A stretch of 64,000 nucleotides of DNA from Krasilnikovozyma curviuscula (Eukaryota; Basidiomycota; Tremellomycetes; Cystofilobasidiales; Mrakiaceae), in NCBI GenBank assembly GCA_014825775.1, contig MVAQ01000022.1, positions 1 through 64,000 of the forward strand. Direction: 5' to 3'. Below the pieces are notes generated by a model, which ran no database searches, was not told the origin of the DNA, and saw only the letters and a program-made list of their open reading frames with translations. Every line of letters starts with the position of its first letter. Position 1 is the stretch's first letter. A program made the position numbers and the translations under genes. This document shows, piece after piece, positions 11,673 through 24,500 of this stretch.

Positions 11673-14204
11673 CTATACACCCCCGGTCACGCCACCACTG
11701 GCTTCTCGATCACTGCTGAACCCTCTGCCCCCACTTCGACTGCCACTATTCGACCTCTCCTCTGACTCCAAGATCGTACTCTCCGTCAGATCCTCGCCCG
11801 CGTACTGAGACAAGCTCGGATCGCTCGGCGTTGGGTTAGACGACGTTCTCCCTCGAGACATCGAGCGTTGATGGATCGATCCACCAGGATACATGTTTGA
11901 GCCAGATGCCGTCCGCCGTCGTGCTGGTGAGATTGAGCTTCCTTGAGTGACGCGAGAGCGGGACATGGGTGATGAGGGAAGGCCGTCGTAACTCCCTACT
12001 TGACTAATCTCGTTTCCAACCAAAGGACTTCCTTCATGGCTTTCTTCGCCTCGGAAATCACCCACGGTTCGTGATTTTCGGTAGGAGGGGTTGCGGCGGC
12101 GCCAAGGCGGTCGCCGGGTTGACGCGTTAGTGGGAGAACCTTGTCCGTAGATTATACTTTGCATCACGATGGTGACTATACATATAGAGCTGTTGGTAAA
12201 CAAGCAAGCGAATAGACAAAGAGATGGGCACTCACTGTCAAACATCAAGGTCCCACCGCTACCCAGCAGATACGGCAGACTTTCCAGTATATACTCCGTT
12301 GATTCTGGTCGTGGAAGGTCCATTGCTGTATTTGTGAGGATTGAAGCAACGTAAAGAGTATTGCCGCAGAACGCGAACACGAAGAGCAGAATGCTGAGCC
12401 CTTGGACAGATTTCCGAGTAAACTATGTGCAACAAGTCCAAGTCAGTTAGTGAAGAGGCAAAGAAGACTTGAACACTGAAAGAGACTCACATTTTTCCAG
12501 ATCTGAGGCATTCGGCTGGTCAAGTACAGAACTGTGCACGTCCAAGCGCTTATTCGACCTATCAGCCGTTGCAGTGTAGGAGGAGGTGCTTTGGGTGGGT
12601 ATTTCCTCCCTGGGTCCTCCTTTGGATGTTTAGACGATGAAGATTGAATATTAAGATAGTGATGGTGGTAGGATGAGGTTGTGTTGGCAAAGGAAGGTGG
12701 GAATGGAAGATGTCGGAAAGGAACTACATTCCAAATTGCTGAAAGAGAGGAGGAGGTTGGAGTTGAAGAAGCTACCGGTTGTAAGACAGGATCGGCAGTG
12801 GTATCTAAGGAGAAAAGAACAGAGCCTGTTTGGTGAGGGTGGAGTGGTGACCGAACAGAGGTCGGGTTGATTTGTCCTCCGATGGCGAATAATCCCAGGA
12901 CACTCATTAGAACAATTCCCGCATTCAGACGTCTGGCTGATTGAGTACTCGGTTTTCTGTTCACCGACAGACTTCTTGATTTACTTCTATTGCGTTGATC
13001 CTCCAAATCTTCTTCCAGCTGTTCCGGGTCAGGCTCCAAAAAGAGCAGGTTTCTGGTGAGGGGTCTTCCTCGTTCTTCAGATGCGGTCATTGTTGGTTGT
13101 GTAATGTTCTCTGGAGTCGTAGTAGTGGAGTGGAAAGGAATAGTGGAGACCGCCTGGTGTGAGGGGCGGATAGTGAATTGGGATGATTGGTGAGGTGTAG
13201 TTCCACCGCTCTGAGATGGAGAACGACCGGTGGGATGAGTAAAGGAGCTATTGGATATTGTTCTATAAAGAACTTGGCCCGGCGAACTAGCCCCTGATGA
13301 GGCCGCAGATCCTATCCTGTCGCGTCGGAGAGATTTCGTTGAGCTCTGAACGCTATCCAGTGTCGCGACACTCCTTTCCAACAACTCATCTCCTACATCC
13401 TCTTCATCTTCATCAGATCTCTTCTTTCTCATTCTGCTCCTGCTTCTTGACGGGTAGTGCGAGCTGCTTCCTCCTCTTCTAGATTCAGCCACTGCTTCCG
13501 CTGCTCTAGCGACATTGGCGGCTGCGAGACTTAGCGCCTCGTATGTTGCATATGGCGAGTCGCTGGAAGTACGGCTGGACTGGTGACGACGATGTTGGTG
13601 CCTGATGGGTCGAGAGACTTCGCCAGAAGGGATTTGAGGGGGGTGGGTTTTCGGGGAGGACGTCGTTTTCGATTTTCGCGCTGTTCGGGCTGGAACTACA
13701 TACGTGTAGTAGTAATACTGTGATAGTAGTGAGCAATCTACGAAGCAGAAGTATGCGGCAAGATATTTCTGTAAGGCGTAGCAAGTTTATCAGTCTCATT
13801 CGTCGACGTTTTCATGTCGTTTGGTCACTCACCTGAAACTCGAGCTGGTCGGTTAACATGCAGCCTATAGAAGGGAAACAGCACGGTTTAGCTTTATATT
13901 TCACACCTATCTTAGAGCGAAGTACTCGTACCTATCAGATTCGTGAGGTCACCTGGAGCGAAGAGGATCAGGGCATCAGCGACTACTTGCGCATTGACGA
14001 AGCGTTTACGGGTGACAAACGCGACCCAGCTAAGTGTCACTCACCACACATCCAGTTGATGAGAAAGGGCAAAGCCAGTCCAGCACACGACTTCATCCTC
14101 ATGTTGGTAATTACTTGAGGAAATTGAGCAAACAACCAAGCACCTATCGAGGCGTACCCCAAAAAGGCTGATAGCGCCTCCTTGGAGAAGCCTGTTGAAG
14201 CCAT
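11673..14204 (-). CDS. PQ-loop repeat membrane protein (vacuolar cationic amino-acid transporter type, YPQ1/PQLC2 family)
   Basis: PQ-loop proteins of this class export basic amino acids from the vacuole. The first PQ motif is in GAWLFAQFPQVITNM, continuing through LALPFLINWMCGDLTNLIG; exon 3 adds helices KYLAAYFCFVDCSLLSQYYYY. The second motif is LYLTSRMPQIWKN followed by VQGLSILLFVFAFCGNTLYV and YLLGSGGTLMFD. Between the two repeats lies a disordered Ser/Arg/Pro-rich loop of several hundred residues containing one or two extra hydrophobic stretches (for example AGIVLMSVLGLFAIGG). The C-terminal tail of about 150 residues is also Ser/Arg-rich. The start MASTGFSKEALSAFLGY is at 14204 and the stop at 11673. 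The family's usual fungal length is near 300-400 residues, so this one is long. Confidence 0.82.
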
Positions 14205-15283
14205 TCCACCTGAAATCTCAGCACAGAGAGACTCTGAGAGGCTAGATGACTAGCAGCAGGATATGGTGGTTGGGCGCGTCTGAGTCAAAATTGGGGTGAA
14301 AGGGAGGGGCTGGGTGTCAGCATCAAAATGCGTGCAGCGGACCGAAAGACTAGTTTTCGGTAGAATTGAACAACACCAAGAACCCCTGGCAATGCAATGA
14401 AAGGACAGCATTCCACTCACCAGAGACAGTTTCTCCCTGTCGTTCAAAGCAGTTTGAAAAGGGATACGGTGCCATGTGGGAAGGGCGTGAGTGTCCACTG
14501 GACCAAAATGATTCGAGCTGAGTCAAAGTTGATACGTACGAGACTGTGCCCTGAGATAGAAAAAGACAGCCCAGATCAACTATCGATGCTCAAACAAGAT
14601 GGAAAAATGAAGATTTTGACGGTGACAGGAAGGAACATTTGACTCGAGCGAATGCGCTTCGCCCGTCGCAGAGTGGATCGCTGTCCGCTCAGCCACATGG
14701 TACTTTCACTCCTTTTCAACTGATTTATATCTACACTGATAGCTTTTAATTTCTAACCTGAGGGACGAAAGCGCCAACGGAAATGTCAAACACCGACATG
14801 CTTTAGAAGAAAATTTGTCAAGAAACCTGTTCTTCGTGAGGAGCTGTTACTGCAAGACCGAATGGCATCATTTAAACTTGCCAGGCTTGTCAGTGTATTG
14901 GACAGGTTCAAGCTTGTATCGTATTCCCCTCTCCGTTGTAGACAACCCCCGCTACGCGCAATGAAACGAGCGATGTCACCAATCAGCCAGGCCACAAAAT
15001 ACGGAGTGAAATTCTGGGATTTCCAATAGAATTCTACGAATCTACGTTTGGAAAAAATAATGTCTATTTTCACGGTGGTTTTGAAGGTCTAGCGAGAACC
15101 ACGACCGCAGCTGTCACACGAGGCTGGGCAATCGCCGTGATATTGCCTTTTTTAGTGCTCTCCATACTCAGAAAGATCATTTGAAAACTGGAAAAACTAC
15201 TAATGAGGTACTTTGGTAGCAATGAAACCAAAAACGAATGTAACAAGTGATAAAATAAAACAAAATAAATCGCAATACCGCAA
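14205..15283. other. Intergenic region, no gene recognised
   Basis: This region lies between the PQ-loop gene's start and the XPT1 stop. Short frames occur on both strands, for example 14397-14642 (+) and 14786-15073 (-). They lack recognisable motifs, and the latter has no ATG start. It probably holds the PQ-loop promoter and the XPT1 3' UTR. Confidence 0.5.
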
Positions 15284-17647
15284 CTACAGCCCATCAGACT
15301 TTTCCCAGAATCCCTTCTCTCCAAATCTACTATGTAAGAACTCCCTTTCTCTCTCCCATACAGCAGGGACATCTTTCCTGTCCAGTACTTCATTCTCTAA
15401 TACGAGCATTGTAAGTGCTGGGTGCATTTTGGTTTTGAAAATGGCGTCTTCCATTTGAGCTAGATTACTGATGGTGCGTATTTTAGTGTTTGCATAACCT
15501 TTAATTTTATTAGACATGAGTTTGATCAGTGACTGGTGTTGATGTGGTAATTTGAAAGAATTGAGCTTACCTGTTGAGTATTGATATCTGGCGATCAACC
15601 GCAGACACCACTTTCTTTCATCAACTTTTCCGTAATCACGGCCCATCACAGCTTTTGCTGAGAAGTCTGTGTCCCCCCATGTTTTTGCGAGTGGCATCTT
15701 TGGTTGAGAAAAAAGGCTCTTGAAGTTCGATTTTGATGAAGGAGGGGGAAGGATCGCGCCAATTCCGACAGGACCTGAGCGGTTAATCAGAGCGGATAGC
15801 ACTGCAGTGATAAATCCGTTGTCAATGTTGTTAGTCAAAGGATTGTGTGACAAAGATGTCAAAAGGGAGAGAGCACTTACCGCAATCACCACAATCGGGG
15901 TTCACGAACGCCAAATGCTTGAACATGTCAGAGGCGCTGACGTCTTTCTCGTCATCCCAGAACTTTTTCCCAAAGCACCTCGAAAAGTTAATGACGCAGT
16001 GATTTTCTCTGCGGAAATCTCCGGTTCCATACGGAGGGAGAGGGCCATCCAAACTAGCTGATAGGGACCCACACCATGAGGTCAGTCAAAAGAAGCTCTG
16101 AAGCAATGGAAGGCGACACACATGTTAAGATCCTAGTCCATTTTGGTGGTTCAATACCGATTCTGGAGAACACCTGCTTCACATACGTCGGTGTCCTCGC
16201 TGCGCGTTCACCTTTCGCAATAGTCACCACAAACTTCCCCCCACCACCAACGACCTCCCACACAGCTTGTTTTGCTTCCTCAGGTTTCCAAACGCCTTTA
16301 TTCTTCTGTCCAACTTTCATGACCACCCAGACCCAGAGCATTGCTTCTCGAGCGCGTTCGATGAGCAAGTGTGTCGCAAGGAAGTGAATTGAGATGTCTG
16401 TTACGTGGTGATTGGTGACGGGCTCCGAAGATAGTATGAATTCTCGGAACGGACGGAATGAGGCAGCAAGGAGATCTGAAGACCAAATTGCTTGTGCTTC
16501 TTGGAGAAGTGGACGAGAGACGACTCGTGGTTGGTTCTTGAGCTTGATACGCTCTCGCGAGGGGAAGCGTTGACCTGTGAGAGCTTGTCAGGGAAGGATA
16601 GAATTCGACGGCACTGAGACTATATCAAATAATTGCTCACTCAAAATCCAGTTCGCTCTCTCGATTGCAGCGTCTTCCGTCGAGCAAGTTGGCCAAGTTG
16701 TTTCTGTTACGCCAACAGTCTCACCTTGCTTCCAATTTCCTAGCCGGAACGTTGGACCGTAAAGTGGGCTTGTCCAATCGGATATTGAAAGAGAGTTGAG
16801 AATGAAATTGTCGGCGTTCATGTAGAGGAAGTATGGTGACGTAGAAGGGATGTTGACAAGTTGAGCGTCGATGGCGAAGCTGCAATGAGAAAGGGTTGAG
16901 CCGATCAATAACGAGCGGGGAAGGATAATCATAGGTGTACTAACGTATTGAAGGTAGGAAGTGCCATATCTTGATGTTTTCTCACTGAAGCAAACAAGTC
17001 GCTATGCCAAATCGGCTTTACGACAACCCCAGCAGCGTCTTGGTCTTCCTCCAACCAAGATACCTTCTGGCCTTTCCTTATGCTACCTCTCCTCATCAAA
17101 GGCTTATTAATAACTTCCTCCCAATCGTGTAGTACAACCCAGATCGTGCCGATGTTGCTCCCTTCACCAAGAAACTGAACGACTGAGCGCATCGAATACT
17201 GAAGTTCTTCCCTAGGCGTTCGTACACGATACTCATAAGGGCCCCAAGGTGGCAAAGTATTAACACTATGAAGGCGCTTCTGGAATTGCTCTTGAAGAAG
17301 CGGATCTGTGTGATTGACAAAGATGTACACTACCTGGAACCATGTGAGATAAGTAACATGATAACATTCTCAAACATAACCGGTAGTGAACTCACATCAA
17401 GTTTTGCCTCCTCAAAGGACTGAGGATCCTCCCATATCTCCCCCTTCCCTAACCAAGCTTCCAGTTGCAGGTCGTTGAGTATTGGAACATCTTGAAGCTG
17501 GTTGACAGCTCTTGGGATCTTGGACAAAGGGAAATAGTGATAGAGAACTTCATGAGGTGGTAGAACCGATTCCGATTGCTGATACCAGATCAGCAATGTG
17601 AGACCAATCACAATGACCACAAGCCCAACTTTAGAGGCTCTGAGCAT
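15284..17647 (-). CDS. XPT1: Stealth-family xylosylphosphotransferase (Xpt1 type)
   Basis: Stealth proteins transfer sugar-1-phosphate groups; the fungal member Xpt1 of Cryptococcus adds xylose-phosphate to mannose on glycoproteins in the Golgi. An N-terminal signal anchor (VGLVVIVIGLTLLIWYQQ) is followed by Stealth region 1 (LDVVYIFVNHTDP). Region 2 is ELQYSMRSVVQFL..IGTIWVVL, and region 3 is FAIDAQLVNIPSTSPYFLY then MNADNF, joined across an intron. A region-4-like stretch is CFGKKFWDDEKDVSASDMF with HLAFVNPDCGDCG. About seven short introns are present. The coding region ends ...EKSDGL at 15284. Region 1 has His-Thr where bacterial homologs usually have Gly-Ser. Alternatives are another Stealth paralog with a different sugar donor; the family call is firm, the exact donor inferred. 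Confidence 0.85.
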
Positions 17648-18167
17648 GAATGTAATGATGCACTAGCTCAAATAGCAAGAAAAGGATAAAGTGTGCTGAA
17701 TTATCTGGCTTCACTATGACTTGTGTCATAATCTTTAGTCCATATCTGTATTACTGTATCAAAATTCAAAAGAAATCAACGCTCGGTTGACTAGGAATCC
17801 GCGAGTGCACACAATACTAGGGGTCCGAGGGCGGGCTGAACTCACCTACAAGGCAAGACCAGCCTTTTCTTTGAATCAGGAATTAGTACTCGATGTTCCT
17901 CTGGAGAAGGTGGTTGAGTGAAGTAAAAAAGCGGTGGCTCGCTCTCTATTTTCGTTGGCTGCTGCGGCCCGACACGGTGTTCCTTGAAGTCGTCACGGAC
18001 TTCTTAATAGGAGTAAGTCGAGGTTATTAACTTGCATGAGGGACAAATATATCTCCTGACTGATGTTCACAATGATTTCTTGCGGTTTCCATAGTGATGC
18101 AAAAAAAACAAATCATCACAGCATGATACAACAAGAACCTAACACTCCGTCCTTCCCTTATTTTCCC
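17648..18167. other. Intergenic region XPT1/CDC73
   Basis: These 520 bases contain the XPT1 promoter and the CDC73 3' UTR. No open frame or structured element was recognised. Confidence 0.5.
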
Positions 18168-19810
18168 TTATTTTGGACCACCCACTCTGGAAGCATCTAG
18201 TACCCTCCAGAATGTCGCGACCAACGCCCTGTCCTGATGCCTCGCACGAGGATCGATCTAACCAAAGGAGAAACGGCTTCAGTATCTACCGTGATGAGTG
18301 ACCACGAGAAGCTTTACTAACTTTGAGTTCAGTAACAGGCCAGTCTTTAATATTTGGATTCGTTGCTTCGTTGGTCCACTGGAAGTAGATACCCTTGACG
18401 TGGTAGAACAGTTGCTTAGGATCCTTCCACTTGTAATTCGCAAACTGCCAAGCTTGTCCTGTAGTGAGTACGCAGGTGACTCGAGACCTACCAGAAGTAA
18501 AGAAATGTAGAGTTGAAGGTTTAGCTGTTAGAGAATTCACCAGACAATAACCGCTTCAAACAGCGGCCCTCCAACTCGAGACTCACCACGCGTCCTGTCC
18601 GAATTTTTCTAGTGCTTCACTTCCCTCAACGATATAGTACTTCATTTGCACAATCTGTCCACCAGGAGCAGTGACCTTCCTCAGAACAACGACAACATCC
18701 TCTGTCTTCGCGTACCCCATCGACAAAGCTTCCTGCTTTGCGTCCGTCGTCGACTGGAACACGCCATCCTCCAGAAACTTCTTCACGTTCCACATTGATA
18801 TCAATGCCGTTGGTGATGAGGAGATCATAATGATTGGGTGTTGGTTACGCTGCTTCTTGGCTCTCATTGGGTCTGAGGGGAGATTGTACGTCAGTATACA
18901 GGCCAGGTAAACTGAAGGATCAGAACGACTCACCATGAGCATCAGGTGTTGCATTAGGTTTAGGTGCTGGTGGCTTAGAGGATTTTGGATTCAGAGTCTC
19001 TAACAGTTTATTCAGCTTGGGTTCGAAGATTGAGGATTTTATGGCGGAGAAGTCTTTAATGCTGCTTCCATGCAGAGAGTCTAGCCTGTTTTTCAGTATA
19101 ATTTCCTTAGATACAATCTATGAAAAACAGGAAAGAAGTTAAAACGAAGTGAAGTCTCAACAAGCGGCAAGGAAGAGCCCACACACCTTCCGGCAAGTTA
19201 CAGCGTCCTCTGCATTTACTTCGTACTTTCTCTTGACACCATTACTAGATGAAACTCCACCTGCAGATGCTGATGTTATGCTTTTTGATACTGCTCCAGC
19301 TTTCGAAGTAGCTGTACAATGAGAAACACAAATGTTCAGCGCAACAGGAACCCAAACTCACGATTCCACATATGACAACCCAATGGGTTCTGACTTACAA
19401 TCCTCCTCTCCTTTACCTTCTATCCAGCTAATAGCTGGTAATCGGTCTGTTGTTGAAATGAATTGGATTCCAACTACTCTACCTTCCTTTAAGTAGTCGA
19501 CCAAAGGCAAGTCTTTCGTTTGCCATGCCAGCAGTAAAACTGGGAGCGGGAGTGTGCTAGGGTGGGCACCTGCAACAGGTCTGGTGGTATCACAATTTTG
19601 ATTAGTAGTGTTGAAGAAGAAGATGAGTAGCGGAATAGAGGAGACTCACTTTGCTGTACGGTCTTCTATCGAGAAGTCCTGCCCGCCAAAAGAGACTGTT
19701 CTCGCGGTCTGCAGGGAGTTTACCTCTGCTCCTGATCCATCTTTGAGGATATAAGGTGTACCGGAAGAAATAGCTCTCCTGAAGAGCACAGTTGGGGAAG
19801 GAGAGGCCAT
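18168..19810 (-). CDS. CDC73: CDC73 (parafibromin), Paf1 complex subunit
   Basis: Cdc73 is the Paf1-complex subunit that binds elongating RNA polymerase II. The C-terminal Ras-like domain is unmistakable: PIIMISSSPTALISMWNVKK, ALEKFGQDAWSRV, LTTGQAWQFANYKWKDPKQL, FYHVKGIYFQWTNEATNP, then IDPRARHQDRALVATFWRVLD and the stop at 18168. The N-terminus begins MASPSPTVLFRRAISSGTPY at 19810, matching the family's start, and includes STTDRLPAISWIEG. The central part is a low-complexity linker. There are several short introns. Confidence 0.93.
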
Positions 19811-19959
19811 GTTCCAGTTTTGGCCAGAGTCGTGAGTTGGAGCACACCCTGTTCTCGAAATCCTGGCCTAGGTTTCTGATTTTTGCCTCAAAGGTGAAAA
19901 CGAAATTTGTATGTCTCTAGAGATAAATGGATTATTCTATTGAGTCTAACTCTGAATGA

Positions 19960-21360
19960 TTAAATCAACTGCGCGAAATCTCCCAGACTCTTGACGATGA
20001 ACTTTGGAATCGTAGTGTTTCCTGATCCTTCAGCAATCTCATCAGGTTGCGTGACACCAGTCATTACTAAAAGAGTACTCATACCACCGTTGATACCGAA
20101 CTGTGACAGCATCGTTGAACGTCAGACAAAATTGGATGGGAATCAACACAGGGTCAAACACACCTCGATATCTGTGTTGAGCCTGTCACCGACCATTAAG
20201 GTCCTTGACCTGTCAAAGTGGTTCTTGGCAATGATGGCATCCATCATATGTTGGTGTGGCTTTCCAACGATCACTGGCGTCTTCTTGGAGGCGAAGATCA
20301 AAGGAGCAGAGATGGCGCCAGAGCCTACAAAGCAAAAGAAGAAGTCAGCCAATAAGAGGAAGGAAGTGAGCAAATACCGAGGGTCACCTGGAAAGAAGGA
20401 TCCACCGGCTGGGAAAGTGCTATCGTCGTTAGTGAGAATGAAATGACAGTCAGGGTTGTCCATGATGCATCTGTAGGCTGCGAGTTGAAGACTAGTCTAT
20501 CAATAAGAGGTCTTTTGCTTCAAGAAGCAAACAGACATACCAGTAGCTAGTTTCCTGTCGATTGATGGGTCATGTTAGCTCACAAACTGGATATCTAAAT
20601 GATGATATACTTACTTATAATTTATACAAGTATCGAACCCACATAGCACAGCTCCAACATCAGGCAGTGGCTTTATCGATGAGAAGTCTTGGGATGGCAA
20701 GAACACATTGTGTTCAGGATCCTTTCCCAGCACCAATGTCTCATTCAGCATCCTCGTCATTCTGTAGAAACAGTGCGGGCAAACTTACAGAACCACCAAC
20801 GTAGGAGATTCCCTCACTTGCTAGTTCCTCCTCCAATCCTGCTTCTCCGATGACGTACACCTTCTTGTCCTTGGGGAAGTTGATTATTTTGGAAATGTAA
20901 ACGGCGGAGGCATACGCTGAACCGAAGATTTCCTCCTATGCAGGCCCCAAAGACTCTGATAAGCTCAGATTTTGTAAAGAAAGGGAATTCGTTGCCCACC
21001 GGAGATGCTTCAATTCCCAGTTTGTCAAACTTGGCTTTGTACTGTCGACGAGACTTGGTAGCATTATTCGTGACAAAAAGGAGCGTTTTGCCTAGCCAAA
21101 GTAGATCCAAGTCAGCTTTAGACCTATCCGGGCTGTAAGAGCTACTTACCCTGAGCTCTGAAATACCGCAAAGTCTCCTTGACATTGGGTATCAGCTCGT
21201 TTCCGTGCCAGATAACTCCATCGCAGTCGAGGAGTATTGTGTCGAACTGGTCCAGAGTGGACTTCAGCTCTTCTTTTGATGATATGTGAATCTGAAATGA
21301 AGACTCTAGGTAATTAAGACCCGTGTCCCTTTTTTAAGGTAACTGCAGGCTTACACTCAT
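19960..21360 (-). CDS. PHO13: HAD-family p-nitrophenylphosphatase / phosphoglycolate phosphatase (PHO13 type)
   Basis: Pho13/PGP enzymes dephosphorylate 2-phosphoglycolate and related metabolic side products. HAD motif I is TILLDCDGVIWHG, motif II is LLFVTNNATKSR, the motif III lysine lies in KTPVIVGKPHQHMM and motif IV is TLMVGDRLNTDIEFG. The first exon is only two codons (Met-Ser) before an intron, and exon 2 begins IHISSKEEL. The end is KFIVKSLGDFAQLI with the stop at 19960. Length is about 310 residues, as usual for the family. There are several introns, including one between the small exons that code for GYVIGEAGLEEEL-type sequence. Confidence 0.9.
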
Positions 21361-21524
21361 TATGTTTGACTGTCGTCGTTCGCTTGCTGTTTCGCACCGC
21401 GCATGCCGGAGAAACACCAAAAAATATCGGTAATATGAAATGTGCGAAAAAGATGAGATAAGTGAAAGAATGTAGCCATTCTGAGATATATGAGATGTAG
21501 TCGAGAGTACAAGCTTCACTAGTT

Positions 21525-24500
21525 TTATTTTAAATAAGGTGCCGCAACTGCTGCAGGTTTGGGAATCTGTATGAAAGGGACCTTGACGTCAGAAGATTGA
21601 GGTAACTAGAGCAAGGATTTAAGGAGCTTACTGGAGTAGGAGGAGCTACTTGAGGGGGAGGGTAGCTATATGGTTGATAACCAAACGGTGGGTATGCGCC
21701 CCATCTGAACAACGCAAATTAATTAGAATAAGCACAGAAAACAAAAGCAAGAAAAAGACCAACGGAGGAGCAACAAACTGCTGCTGAGGTGCTGGTGCCG
21801 CAGGCTTCGGTTGCTCAGGCTTCTTCGGTTCTGGAGGCTTGACCGCTGCAGGTGCTGCTGGTTTAGCAGCGGGAGCAGCCTGAGGTCGCACTGGTATTGC
21901 ACCTGGGAAACCAGGAGCTCCAGCCGTCAGTGGATAAAGTGTTGTACCGTCTGTACCTCCATGCCGAGCTTTGAGAAGTAGAAGATCTGGACCAGGTCGT
22001 GTAGTATCAATTTTCTGCTCTCAAATATAAACATGCTACTCTCACCAGCTATTTCGTGTTGTAACGCTCTCTTAGCTTCACGTAAATCGCCAACTTCTCT
22101 CATGAGAGTCTTCACTTCAGCAGCAAGAGTCTTGGAAAAGTCGTCCATGTAACCAGCAAGATTGAATGCCACTTGCTCACGAGCAGAGTTCCGCATCGCA
22201 TCGAACGCAGCCTTCTGGGCAGTAGCGTTCTGTGTAGCCATGTCTAAGGCGAGAATTTGTGGGTGAGAGAAATATCCTTGAAAGAAATTGCTGGTTGCGA
22301 TTAGAACTTACCAGTCACTAAGCCTCTGAGCAGTTTGTCCTGAGCCTCGTTTTGTTTTGCCATCGCATCCAGAACACTTTGAGCGCCTGGCAACAAAAAT
22401 CAGCCAAAGTTTTGGAAGATAAAGGTAATTTCACTCACTGGGCTTCTTAGCTTCATCAGCCAAACGTTGCGCCATCACCTTCCTCTCCGCTTCACGTTCA
22501 TCGACTAACTTCTGAAGACCATCAGCAACCTTCTTGTCTTGATCTGCTTTTGTTTTCTTCCAGCTTTCAAAATCAGACCTTGATTTACTATCCGAGTCTC
22601 TGAATTTCTTGTCTTCGTTAGTGATGTCTCCGAGAACTTTCTTGAGGTCCTTCAACGCATCAGTCGTTTCTTTGTGACGGGTTTCTGCGAGCTTGGCCTA
22701 ATGCACAAGCGAGCTTAAGAGTAAGTACAAAGGATGACGACAGGTTACAAGAAGATTACTAATACTCACTAAATCCTGTGGAGCAGCAACAACGCCAGGC
22801 TTCCCAGCATCACCTGGTTTGCCTGAGACCGCACCTTTGGCGCCGTCCGCCGCTACTATTTTCGCAAAATCTTTAACAAAGCCAGAAGAAGACGGGGTCG
22901 GTGTCTTCTCTCCTACTTTTGTTATTGTACCGGACTCTCCCAGCCCTCCAACCTGTTCAGTAGTCTTTGACGAGATCTTGCCATCCTTAACAGCGTCTCC
23001 GGCCAAAGACTTAGAATCAACCCTCTTAAGACCATCCAAACCAGCGGCATGTTTACCGGAGGGCCCAGTGCCACCCACAGCTAGCTGTTCAGGGGTCTTA
23101 GAAGAGGTCTTTTCGCCTTTGGCACCTGGAGCAAGATGTTTACCACCAGTATCTGTCTCAGCTTTGGCGAGAGGGAATGGCATCACAAGACCTGATCTTC
23201 CTGGAGCACTGCCCACTGATAAGCGAGAACTCAAGTGTGTCAGTTTCAGAAAGTGAGTGGATAGGAAATGTCAGCTCACCTTGTACCTCGTCTTTAGACT
23301 TCGAAGCAGCTTTTCCATCAGTCCCTTCATCTTTTTTTTCATCCCTTGACTTGGAGGAAAGTTTTTCACCGGGTGATCCAATAGGTTTGACCGAATGACC
23401 AGCTTCAAGTGGTCGACCATCAATCTTGGATGTCGCAACACCTCCATCCGAAGGTTTGAGGATTGACTTGCCAGCAGAGGGACGGAATGAAAAGCCTTCC
23501 TCGGTATCATCTTGTTGAAGGAGAGGCTTGGGAGGTGGGCCAGGTGATGGGCCTGTCGTCTTGACTTTGGCTTCATTGGTTGTCGAACTGGGAGGTGACG
23601 ATCTGGAGATGACATCCGATTCTTTAGTGATATCTTCAACAGACTTCGCTATTGGACGAGGACCATAGATAGCAGACTTGACGTTAGACAACAGTCCTGG
23701 TTTACTGGGATTATCTGGTGCGCCACCCTCCGCTTGGAAAGCTGACTTCAATGGAGGACGACCGGCTTGAAGCAGAGCTTGGTCTGCAATTTTCGTAGCA
23801 CGTTCGGCTTCTTTAACTGCTTGGTCAGCCAGACTTGAAGCATTTTCTTGTTTGAGTGAGGGTTGTAGGGGCCGGCTAGAGGAATCCTTGGTGATGTCTG
23901 TTGTCGACGTTCTGATTGCGGATGGACCAGCATCACCTTCAGTTACGATTTTTCCGGCCACTGGACGAAACTCAGATTTAAGCCCAGGACGTCCTGCTTC
24001 ACGAAGAGCCTCGTCTGCGGTATCAGATGCTCGCTGAGCCTCTCTCACAGCGTCATCTGCTCTACGCTCAGCAGCAGTTTGAGAGACGTCTGATGGTCTT
24101 CTGATAGGAGCCCGACTAATACCAGTATCACCTTCAACCAGAACAGGAGTAACAGTGCCTGCAGGTCTCACTCCTGTATCACCGAAAGTAGCTGCTGGGG
24201 TTAGTCTGGGAGCATGGTCTCCAAGTATGGCAACAGGTCGGGTGGTTACATCTCCAAGAGTTTGAGGAGGCCTATTTACCACATCTCCACGAAGACGTTC
24301 AATTGCATCGTTGAGACCTCGAACTTCGTTCTCGTGATCTCGACGTGCTACAAATAGTGACAAGTTAAATACTTCTCATCAATCATACAGCAAGACATCC
24401 TTACAGTCTGCCAGTTGAGTCGTCAAGTCATGGCTTTAAGAAAAAGCACATTGTTTCAGAATGGAAGGTCGATAGTTTCGTTGGGCAAGCAGCACTTACA

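Noticed and set aside
14786..15073. Minus-strand frame of 95 codons between the PQ-loop gene and XPT1
   Set aside because: Its first codon is GTG, not ATG, no splice partner was found and nothing in it resembles a family.
20620..20660. TATCGAACCCA resembling a reverse-strand tRNA TPsiC arm
   Set aside because: It is coding sequence of the PHO13-type phosphatase (LCGFDTCINY).
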